A DNA stretch of 64,000 nucleotides from Pelagomonas calceolata (lineage: Eukaryota; Sar; Pelagophyceae; Pelagomonadales; Pelagomonadaceae), in NCBI GenBank assembly GCA_918797485.1, contig CAKKNE010000001.1, positions 558,001-622,000 of the forward strand, in the 5' to 3' direction. The notes under the pieces are model-generated. The model was not told the origin of the DNA. It was given only the letters and a program-made list of their open reading frames with translations, and ran no database searches. Both the position numbers and the translations under genes were made by a program. Below, piece by piece: positions 37,572 through 44,707 of this stretch. Each line of letters starts with the position of its first letter. Positions within the stretch are counted from its first letter, which is position 1.

Positions 37572-38303
37572 TCAGCGGGAGAGGGCGCGGTTCAGCGACG
37601 CCTGGCGCATGAGGCCCCGCGGCCGCACGACCACGCCGCTCTCCACGATAACGTCTTCGCTCGATCGCTCCATCGCCTCGACGACGGGGCCCTTCGCGTT
37701 GACGACGACGACGGCCGGCTTCTCCAGTAAACTCTTCGTCATGAACGCGCTGCCCCAGCCCTCGTGGCAGCAGCCGTAGGGCCGGCCGAAGCACACCGTC
37801 ACGAAGCAGCACTCGCAGCACTCGTCGCAGCCGTCCTGGTGGGGTTGCTCCTCGAAACCGAACCGCTGATACAGCCCCTGCGCCCGGTTGCCCCGTAGTA
37901 CCGCGAGCGACATGACGGTGTCGCCTCTCAATACCGCTTGCGCTTCGGCCCACTGAAGAAGCTTCGTGCCGACGCCCTTGCCCCGCGCGTCGGCGCTCAC
38001 GGCCAATTCCTCGACGTAGAGCTCGCCCGGCTTCGGTTTATGTAAATCACATTTCATGCCGTGGCCGCAGCAGTACACGAAGCCCAGGACCTTATCCGTG
38101 GCCTCGTCGACGGCGACGGCGTAGAGCGCTTTGTGCTCGGGCGCCTGCTTCTCGCGCTGCGCGCGCCACTCGCCGAAGCCGCCGCAGCACGACCACGGGA
38201 GCACGCAGCAGAACTTCTTCGAGGACAGGAAGGCGTGTTCTATCTCATAGTTTTCGCGGTACCTCGCTGGGGTCAGGACCTCTATGCGGATGCTGGACGC
38301 CAT
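37572..38303 (-). CDS. GNAT acetyltransferase with Cys-rich loops, paralogue 1
   Basis: 243 residues. GNAT motif A is VEELAVSADARGKGVGTKLLQ, the acetyl-CoA pyrophosphate loop, preceded by KVLGFVYCC and followed by VMSLAVLRGNRAQGLYQRFGF (motif B). Two unusual Cys clusters interrupt the fold: KFCCVLPWSCCGG (about 30-43) and CDECCECCFVTVCFGR (about 158-173). They occur in the same places in the next gene, so they are a conserved lineage feature, perhaps metal-binding or lipidated. Substrate unknown. Confidence 0.8.
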   Translation of the reverse strand: MASSIRIEVLTPARYRENYEIEHAFLSSKKFCCVLPWSCCGGFGEWRAQREKQAPEHKALYAVAVDEATDKVLGFVYCCGHGMKCDLHKPKPGELYVEELAVSADARGKGVGTKLLQWAEAQAVLRGDTVMSLAVLRGNRAQGLYQRFGFEEQPHQDGCDECCECCFVTVCFGRPYGCCHEGWGSAFMTKSLLEKPAVVVVNAKGPVVEAMERSSEDVIVESGVVVRPRGLMRQASLNRALSR

Positions 38304-38500
38304 ATCGCTGCGGCGGCGTGCGTGGGACTGTGTCTAGGTGACCCTGATGACCAGATGTGTGATGCAGCGCAGAAAATCTTCTTAGAATCGTAGGGATGGT
38401 TTCGCTGGACAACCAGCTGTACAGGCGCGTCCTGCCGTATTCAAATCCTTAATCAGCTGTGCCGATTCACCGTTCGAGCCTCTCTCGACCCGGCATGGAG

Positions 38501-38521
38501 CTAGCGGTAGTAAGACACTAG
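38501..38521 (-). promoter_or_regulatory. CTAG-bounded promoter motif, copy 6
   Basis: CTAGCGGTAGTAAGACACTAG; on the minus strand it begins CTAGTGTCTTAC like copies 1-3. It lies 200 bases upstream of the first GNAT gene and 7 bases past the end of the second. Confidence 0.55.
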
Positions 38522-38527
38522 CAAACA

Positions 38528-39124
38528 TTAGCTCCCCGACTCCTCCGGCGGCGCGAGCTGCTTGTACATCATATCATAGCCCTTGCTTCCGAAGAACAAG
38601 CTAAAACAGCAACAGTCGAGACACTCCTTGCACCAGGACTGTTTCTTCGCCACGTAGCCCAGCCGCTCGTAGAGGCCAAACGAGGGATTCCCGCGCAACA
38701 CGAGCAGAGAGAGCTTCGTCGCCCCTCGCTCGCGAGCCACGCCCTCGACCCAATTCATCAATTGGGTTCCGATACCGCGTCTCCGAAACGCCTTGTCGAC
38801 ACAGATCTCGTCCACGTAAATCTCGCCTTCCTTCGGCGTGTGCATGTCGCACGGATGGCCATAACCAGAGCAGTGGACGAAGCCCACGACTCGATCTGTC
38901 GACGCGTCGATGGCGACGGCACTTAGCGAAAGCTTGTCAACGGGCCATTTTTCGCGCTTCTTCGTCCAGCCCGCTTCGGTTTCTCCAGCGCTCGCGGGAA
39001 TGCAGCAACAACAGCGCTTGTAGGCGAGAAAGTCCAGGATGAGGGGGAACTCCTCGCTGTAGTGTTTGGGAGCCAGTAGTTCGATGCGAACGCTGGCTGG
39101 GCTCGGTTGTGGCGCGGTGCTCAT
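38528..39124 (-). CDS. GNAT acetyltransferase with Cys-rich loops, paralogue 2
   Basis: 198 residues from ATG 39124 (MSTAPQPSPASVRIELLAP); the frame opens at 39166. Same fold and motifs as its neighbour: DRVVGFVHCSGYGHPCDMHTP, VDEICVDKAFRRRGIGTQLM (acetyl-CoA loop) and LSLLVLRGNPSFGLYERLGY. Cys clusters YKRCCCCIPAS and CKECLDCCCFSLFFG match the positions in paralogue 1. The two genes are a tandem head-to-tail duplication diverged well beyond DNA-level identity. Confidence 0.82.
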   Translation of the reverse strand: MSTAPQPSPASVRIELLAPKHYSEEFPLILDFLAYKRCCCCIPASAGETEAGWTKKREKWPVDKLSLSAVAIDASTDRVVGFVHCSGYGHPCDMHTPKEGEIYVDEICVDKAFRRRGIGTQLMNWVEGVARERGATKLSLLVLRGNPSFGLYERLGYVAKKQSWCKECLDCCCFSLFFGSKGYDMMYKQLAPPEESGS

Positions 39125-39198
39125 CGTAGCTGTGGCTGCGAGTGATCGGGCAGCCTTGATCGGCAATTATGGGCTTTTACGACGCTGCCCATGTGGTG

Positions 39199-39218
39199 CT
39201 AGTGTAGTAACATACTAG
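39199..39218 (+). promoter_or_regulatory. CTAG-bounded promoter motif, copy 7
   Basis: CTAGTGTAGTAACATACTAG, 20 bases, between the divergent second GNAT gene and the zinc-ribbon gene. Confidence 0.55.
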
Positions 39219-39383
39219 CTTTTAGCCGAGGCTGCTGTTGCTTGGGCGAGGCTCAGCGTACACGGGCGTTGTGAGCACACACAGACGTGTAACGGGCTGC
39301 TCAAATCGGTGCGATAGCGATTGCAGCGCTACATCGATTTGTGCCGACTCCAGGTGAGACTGCACACTGCACTGTGACTGCAG

Positions 39384-39998
39384 ATGGCTGCTCAGACCGC
39401 ATCGCTCGACGGCGCCACGGAAGTCCGCGACGTGCACTTGAAAGTCGACACGCGCTTCGCGAACGTGAAAGTAGTCGGCGAGGAGGGCATGGAGGCGAGA
39501 GACAAAAATATGCCGCGCAACCTCCACAACGCCGCCGAGCTCTTCCTGCGCTGCGGTCTTGTCGGAAACGCCGAGAAGCTGCAGGAGACGACGAACGCCA
39601 TGTACGCCGCGGCGTCTCGCGAGGCGCCTTCATGGCTGGTCACGTCTGCTGACGTCGCATCGATGGCGTGAACGTCAACACACAGGTTCAAAATCCTCGC
39701 GTCAGACCCCGACGGCGCGGCGCACTCGCTGGGGCGGGGCGCGGTCTGCTGGTCTTGTGGGTATTGCGGCCTGGCGAAAGACCCGGAAGCGAAGGCACCG
39801 GTCTGCGGCGCCTGCGGCGCCGACGACGCGAATTGGCTCCGCGTCCTCGCCGACAAGAAGCAGGAGGTGCCCTGGATCCAGGCCAAGACGCTGACGCCCG
39901 AAGAAGCCGCGCAGCGCAAGCAGGCGGAAATCGCGGCGAAGCGCGCCGAGGTCGAGGCGAACGTTAAAAAAGCACTAGCAGAACGGAGTAAGTCATGA
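39384..39998 (+). CDS. Zinc-ribbon protein of unknown function, two exons
   Basis: Best model: exons 39384-39643 and 39686-39998 (190 residues), joined over a 42-base intron that holds an in-frame stop. The N-terminal half is mixed alpha/beta (LKVDTRFANVKVVGE, HNAAELFLRCGLVGNAEKL). The second exon gives CWSCGYCGLAKDPEAKAP then VCGACGADDANW, a clear four-Cys zinc ribbon, then a basic helix. The acceptor ACACAG at 39685 is fixed by frame; the donor at 39644 is the only GT in the right phase nearby but gives a very short intron, so the junction is uncertain. Confidence 0.6.
39644..39685 (+). other. Probable very short intron with introner core
   Basis: 42 bases, GTCTGCTGAC to AACACACAG, containing GCATCGATGGCGTG, the reverse complement of part of the introner core, and a TGA in frame with exon 1. 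Length is a multiple of three. The terminal ACACAG resembles the family A end. Confidence 0.45.
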
Positions 39999-40017
39999 TG
40001 TGTCAAAATTAGCAAAA

Positions 40018-40944
40018 CTAAAGGCTCGCAGCGAGGACGGCCTCCTCGATGTTCCCGATGCTCAGGGGCCCCGGCTGCGGGCCCTCGTCCGCCTCGGCAA
40101 AAGGCGTGCCGCCCCCTACGATGGTTTGAAAAGCCCGGTCGCCCGCGGCCTCGTCGTCCATGAACTCCACCTTCGCGTGCGTCGCCTCGTCCAATAAGGG
40201 GCGGATGCCGCGCCACGCCGCCGCGAAGAGCGGCGGCGCGCCGATCAGGATCGCCTTCTTGAGCGGGTACTGCCGCGCCACGTCCACCAGGCGCTTCGTG
40301 CACCTTAACGCCACGGGCCGCATGAGCTGCGGCCGGTTCGCGAGCTTGACGAGGATCGTCGGGCCCTCGTAGGCGTCGCCGCCGCCCCGCTCTTCCACAA
40401 GTTTCGCGCAGACCTCGTAGTGGAAGGCCACGTAGCGCTCAAAGGCGTCGACGCACTCGTCCGTCGACCACGCGTCGTAGGTCCAGGGGTGCCAGCGGCG
40501 GCCGTCAAAGAGCATGGCGACGTCGTGCGGTTCTTGCGCTTTCACTATACGTAAAGTGCCGCTCGCGCAGGCCGCGGGCGCCGCGGTCGGTAATGCCAAT
40601 GAAGTCGGCTTGACGCGCGCGAGCCAGGTCACGTGGGCCCTCAAATCATCCACGGGCGCGCCGACGTAGCGTTTCAGGGTCCGCGTCGATAATTGTAAAG
40701 CCGCGTCGTTGCGCGCCTTGCGCACGGCGGGGTCGAGGGCCGCGAGCGCCTCGTCGCGCCGCGCCGCCGGCGTCTTCGCGTCGTCGTCGTCGTCGTACAT
40801 TTCCTCGGCCTCGACGAGCGCGTCGGGCGTGCTCGCGAGGACCTGGAGGAGCTCCAGCGACATGGGGCCGTCGCTGCTGCCCGACGAGTCGCGCGAGACC
40901 TGGGGAACCGCTTCGGCCTCCTTAGATGTGTCCATGGCCGACAT
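40018..40944 (-). CDS. CRAL-TRIO (Sec14-like) lipid-binding protein
   Basis: 308 residues. Acidic, Ser-rich N-terminus, helical CRAL-TRIO-N segment (AVRKARNDAALQLSTRTLKRY), then the lipid-binding core: TILVKLANRPQLMRPV, VDVARQYPLKKAILIGAPPLF, WRGIRPLLDEATHAKVEFM. The NAPxxF gate motif of Sec14 appears as GAPPLF. Expected to move or present phosphoinositides or other lipids. Its promoter carries a CTAG-bounded motif 227 bases upstream. Confidence 0.75.
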   Translation of the reverse strand: MSAMDTSKEAEAVPQVSRDSSGSSDGPMSLELLQVLASTPDALVEAEEMYDDDDDAKTPAARRDEALAALDPAVRKARNDAALQLSTRTLKRYVGAPVDDLRAHVTWLARVKPTSLALPTAAPAACASGTLRIVKAQEPHDVAMLFDGRRWHPWTYDAWSTDECVDAFERYVAFHYEVCAKLVEERGGGDAYEGPTILVKLANRPQLMRPVALRCTKRLVDVARQYPLKKAILIGAPPLFAAAWRGIRPLLDEATHAKVEFMDDEAAGDRAFQTIVGGGTPFAEADEGPQPGPLSIGNIEEAVLAASL

Positions 40945-41170
40945 ATTTTGCTATGGATCACTGCGGCAGCGTCGGCGCGGCGCTATAGCGAGTGTGCGGC
41001 CGCGATAGCGTCAGATGTGATTTTTCAATTGAGAGGAGTTGTGGGCCGTCGGCTGCGCAAAAAGCGCCCGAACGTAGCCGAACGTTATCTAATACAGGTA
41101 CAACAGCGCTGGGCAGCAGCAGATGGTGGTGGTGGCTCACGATGGCTTGCGTTGGGTCCAGTCATCGAGG

Positions 41171-41188
41171 CTAGCGGTAACACACTAG
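41171..41188 (-). promoter_or_regulatory. CTAG-bounded promoter motif, copy 8
   Basis: CTAGCGGTAACACACTAG, 18 bases, upstream of the CRAL-TRIO gene and downstream of the membrane-protein gene. Confidence 0.5.
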
Positions 41189-41250
41189 CAATAGCGTACG
41201 AGACCAAGGATAGAAGGTCTTACCCGACGCGCCCTCACCCACAAACGCGC

Positions 41251-42066
41251 CTAGATCGTCCCCAAATTCTGCTGGAAGCGCCACGTCGTCGTCCAGTCGA
41301 TGTAGTCGCAATGGGCGTGCGACTCGTGCTCGACGCGGCCCGCGGCCACGTAAAAGGTATACGTCTCCATCGCGTCGCACGAGAACTCCTTGTCGAGATC
41401 CGCATCAAAATCCCACGTCCGCGTCTGGAACACGAGCCGCGCGGGCCGGCCTTCCATCAAGAGAGCTCTCGGCTGCGCGAACGCGATGAAGTGGCGGCAC
41501 GCGTGGGACCGCGGCTGGTCGGCACAGTTTCTAAAAGCGTCGAGCACGCGCTTCCTATTAAGGACAGGATTCAACTCGTGGTAGTGCCAGTTCCTCCCGC
41601 GCACGCCGTCCGTGTCTTCCGTGACCTGCCTAGAATATCCGGTTTCCGTCTCATAGGTGGTAAACATGCGGAACGCATTTAACGGATAAGCTTCATACCC
41701 AAAGATCCAGTTCCACGAGAAGGCGGCCATGAGCAGGATGCAGAACCGTGCACCTTTCTTCGATGAGGCCGTGCGTCTCTCTCGTAGGAAGCCTTGATCC
41801 TCCTTCTCTCTTAACTCTTTCGTGTTCTCCTCGTAGGCGAGCATGGCCGCCCTTCGCTTGGACGCACCCAGTAGTGGTGGAAAGAGCCCCCAGGGGCCGT
41901 CTCTATCTTGCGCATGGCAGACGGCATGAGCTAAAGCCCACAACGGGATGAACGTCAATAAGTCGGCAAATAAAATATGTTGTAGGATAAAAATGCCAAT
42001 GTGCATCTGCCACATGAGAAATGGAAAGATCATCTTCGACGGGCGCCAGAAGGGCACCAAACCCAT
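41251..42066 (-). CDS. Membrane protein of unknown function
   Basis: 271 residues from the ATG at 42066 (MGLVPFWRPSKMIFPFLMWQ). The frame opens at 42333, but that upstream part is antisense of a TPR fragment. Two or three hydrophobic segments (IFPFLMWQMHIGIFILQHILF, LLTFIPLWALAHAVC, ILLMAAFSWNWIFG) are followed by a soluble C-terminus with scattered Cys, His and aromatic residues (RGRNWHYHELNP, VFQTRTWDFDADLDKEFSC). No family recognised. Its start region is crowded by the truncated TPR sequence on the other strand. Confidence 0.6.
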   Translation of the reverse strand: MGLVPFWRPSKMIFPFLMWQMHIGIFILQHILFADLLTFIPLWALAHAVCHAQDRDGPWGLFPPLLGASKRRAAMLAYEENTKELREKEDQGFLRERRTASSKKGARFCILLMAAFSWNWIFGYEAYPLNAFRMFTTYETETGYSRQVTEDTDGVRGRNWHYHELNPVLNRKRVLDAFRNCADQPRSHACRHFIAFAQPRALLMEGRPARLVFQTRTWDFDADLDKEFSCDAMETYTFYVAAGRVEHESHAHCDYIDWTTTWRFQQNLGTI

Positions 42067-42089
42067 CGCCAGCTCGCCGAAGAGGCCAT

Positions 42090-42369
42090 CGAAGAAGCCA
42101 AGCCCCTGCTGCGCAGAACGATGCCCATGACGCGACGCGTTATTGGCGAGAATCATGAGGGTACGCTCAAGATACGGTGGACTTACGCGGAGACGCTCTA
42201 CAAAGACCCGGACGCCACGCTCGACGATCTCCGTGAAGCCATGACGACGCTCGAGGAGACGGCACCGATCTCGCGGCGCGTGCTCGGCAGCGCGCACCCG
42301 GTCACGGAAGGGATAGAGGACGAATTGCGACACGCGCTAGCAGCCCTCCGCGCCCGCGAGAGCTCGTAG
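42090..42369 (+). pseudogene. Truncated kinesin-light-chain-type TPR fragment
   Basis: About 90 codons, from EEAKPLLRRTMPMTRRVIGE to LAALRARESS, aligning over their whole length with the C-terminal TPR unit of the RING-CH/TPR gene at 2030-3241 (shared TRRVIGE..H/ARRVLGE..H, DATLDDLREAMTTLE/ATLDDLRESVTTLE). No RING domain or earlier repeats precede it; the upstream sequence is occupied by the antisense membrane-protein gene. A 3'-end gene copy, probably dead. Confidence 0.65.
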
Positions 42370-42384
42370 GAATCTAAAGACAAA

Positions 42385-44349
42385 TTACAACAACAAAGAA
42401 GACGACTGCGCCAGTAGCCGCGGCCGCATCGCCTCCACCGTTCCCGCGAACGCCAGCAGCCGCGCGGCGTAGAACTCCGCAGGCACCGTCGCCGCGAGGG
42501 CCTTGGTATCGGGATGAACGAATGCCGTGCGAACAAACGTAGGCTTCGCGCCCGGCGGCGGCGCCGCGACGACGTCGAGGCGCTGCGCGCGGATCTGCGC
42601 AAAGCTGAAATGCACCCGCTCGTCCGTCGGGTCCGCGGGGCAGACGACCGTTCGCCCGCCAGCGCCTGGCGCGATCAGGATCGGCCACGACGCGTCGACG
42701 GGGCGGAAGCCCAGGCTGGTCAGCGCCCGCGCGACGACGGGCTTCGTCTGCGGTCTAGCACGTACATCTGCATCAACTAAAACACCAAGCGCCGCCAGAG
42801 TCCCCAACGCGAGCTTGGCCAGCCCGCGCCCCCGCTGCTCCTCGGCGACCTCGACGCCGCGCACGTGGATTGCCAACTCGTCGACCTCGCAGAGAATGCG
42901 CGCCGCCTTCGCGCCCTTCTTCCTATCATTGCCAAGGATCAGCGAGAACCGCTCGTGGCCGTCGAGTTTATCCCGCAGCAGCGCCACGTCGTAACCCTCA
43001 ACGGTCCCGACGAGGCTCCGGCGCGGCGGTCGCGACGGCCCCGCGTCGGCCGCCAGCGACCGCGCGATGGCGGCGCCCTCCGTCAGCAGCGTGCTGTGCG
43101 CGGCGGCCAGCGCGAGAATGGTTAAGAATCGCGGCACGAGGGGCAGCGTCGCGGTCATCATTTGGTCGTGCTGCGAAAGCTGCGTTTCGAGTCGACCGCG
43201 CCGCGCGAGGTCGGCGTAGGCCGTTTCGAGGAGGTGGGGCTCGTGGTGCTTGTACGACAGCACAGCGGCCGCGCTGGCGGCGTCGTCGAGCACTTGTGGC
43301 GCGGCGAGGCGTGGTGCCGGTGAGAGAGCTACCATTTTGCACGGCGCGACGGCGACGGTGACGTCGGTTTCCTGGGCCGCGCGGAGGGCCGCGAGGGGGA
43401 CGCCGGCGCGCTTGCAGAATTGTTCGTCTGTTGTCGTCGCGCTATTGAGGACTATGGCAGGATCAGCCCCGGCGGCGCGGCAAACTTCGAGTCGGGGCCG
43501 GTATCGTGTTTTGAGGCTGTAGCCCAGACGAGCTGGCGAGGATACTATTGAAGCGCGCACTTCGGATGGAGAGAGACCAAGCTCTTCCTCGAAGAAGCCC
43601 AGCTTTGGCTGTATGTTGGCCTCGACGCTGTAGCTCAGCAGTGCCGGTAGCCGTAGCACCATCATCCTCAGCCCCGCGTCGTCCAGGTGGAAGCGCGTCT
43701 GCAACCACTGAAGCTTCGGCTCCATGTTGTCCTCGACACTTTGATACACCAGCGACGGATTCGTCATAACCATCTTCCTCAGCTGCTCGTCATCCAAGTC
43801 GAGGCGCGTCTGCAACCAATCGAGCTTCGGCTCCATGTTGTCCTCGACGCTGTAGCTCAGCAGTTGTTGTTTTTTCACAACCAGCTTCTTCAGCTGCGCC
43901 GCGTCCAGCTCGAGGCGCGTCTGTAGCCACTCGAGCTTTGGCGCCAGGTTGTCCTCGATACTGCAGCCCAGCAGTTGCGGAAACTTCATCACCATCTTCC
44001 TCAACTGCGCGTCGCCCAGGTCGAGGCGCGTCTGCAGCCAGTCGAGCTTTGGCGCCATGCTGTTGTAGCCCAGTAGTGCTGGGAAACGCATTACCACTTT
44101 CTTCAGCTCCGAGTCGCTCAGCCCAAGCTCGGACTGCAGCCAGCCAAGCCTTTCCTCGGCTTGCGCGCGAGTCAAGCTTTTCGCGCTGCTCGGAATCAGC
44201 TTTCCCTCGACCTTGCTGGCCTCTGCCGCCGTGCAGCCCAAGGCCTGGACGCAGTAATCGTAAGCAGCCCCTCTACACGCCACAGCACCTGATGGCCTGG
44301 AACCCGGCGCCACGAGCGCGGCGGCGCCCGCCACGAGCAATAACATCAT
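42385..44349 (-). CDS. mTERF-repeat protein joined to a GNAT-like acetyltransferase
   Basis: 654 residues from ATG 44349 (MMLLLVAGAAALVAPGSRPS, signal/transit-like; the frame opens at 44502). About seven mTERF units (about 55-300), several nearly identical (APKLDWLQTRLDLGDAQLRK, LLSYSVEDNMEPK), then the GYSLKTRYRPRLEVCRAAG cap shared with the paralogue at 30696. From about residue 396 a second, hydrophobic-started region (MMTATLPLVPRFLTILALAA) leads to a GNAT fold with acetyl-CoA loop VEVAEEQRGRGLAKLAL near 500. No stop separates them, so this is either a true fusion or two genes with an undetected boundary. A fusion would be organelle-directed. Confidence 0.7.
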   Translation of the reverse strand: MMLLLVAGAAALVAPGSRPSGAVACRGAAYDYCVQALGCTAAEASKVEGKLIPSSAKSLTRAQAEERLGWLQSELGLSDSELKKVVMRFPALLGYNSMAPKLDWLQTRLDLGDAQLRKMVMKFPQLLGCSIEDNLAPKLEWLQTRLELDAAQLKKLVVKKQQLLSYSVEDNMEPKLDWLQTRLDLDDEQLRKMVMTNPSLVYQSVEDNMEPKLQWLQTRFHLDDAGLRMMVLRLPALLSYSVEANIQPKLGFFEEELGLSPSEVRASIVSSPARLGYSLKTRYRPRLEVCRAAGADPAIVLNSATTTDEQFCKRAGVPLAALRAAQETDVTVAVAPCKMVALSPAPRLAAPQVLDDAASAAAVLSYKHHEPHLLETAYADLARRGRLETQLSQHDQMMTATLPLVPRFLTILALAAAHSTLLTEGAAIARSLAADAGPSRPPRRSLVGTVEGYDVALLRDKLDGHERFSLILGNDRKKGAKAARILCEVDELAIHVRGVEVAEEQRGRGLAKLALGTLAALGVLVDADVRARPQTKPVVARALTSLGFRPVDASWPILIAPGAGGRTVVCPADPTDERVHFSFAQIRAQRLDVVAAPPPGAKPTFVRTAFVHPDTKALAATVPAEFYAARLLAFAGTVEAMRPRLLAQSSSLLL

Positions 44350-44554
44350 CGCTGCGCGTTGGCGATGGCCTGCTCGGCCGCCTTCAATTCGCGCGGAGGC
44401 TCGGAGCAAGGTCTCCTCAGTGCATAAGTCTGCACCAGACCAAAGTCTGCATGCAGCAGGCAGCTGCACTGTAGTCTGTCTATGACCAATAAAATCAATC
44501 AATGAGCTTTCGCAGCTGCACTATGAAGACTTTGTGGCACGTTCGCAGGCTGGG

Positions 44555-44572
44555 CTAGCGTTGACACACTAG
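44555..44572 (-). promoter_or_regulatory. CTAG-bounded promoter motif, copy 9
   Basis: CTAGCGTTGACACACTAG, 18 bases, in the divergent promoter between the mTERF-GNAT gene and the membrane-protein gene at 44708. Confidence 0.55.
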
Positions 44573-44707
44573 GATTACACTAAGAGCGCTGAACTCTATA
44601 CGTAAAGACCCCCAGAAGCCATCGCTGCCGAGGTTTACGACACGTGGGGACCCCTTTATTAAGCGCCCGACGCAACCCCATCGTCGCCGCGTCGGCAGAG
44701 CTGTGAG

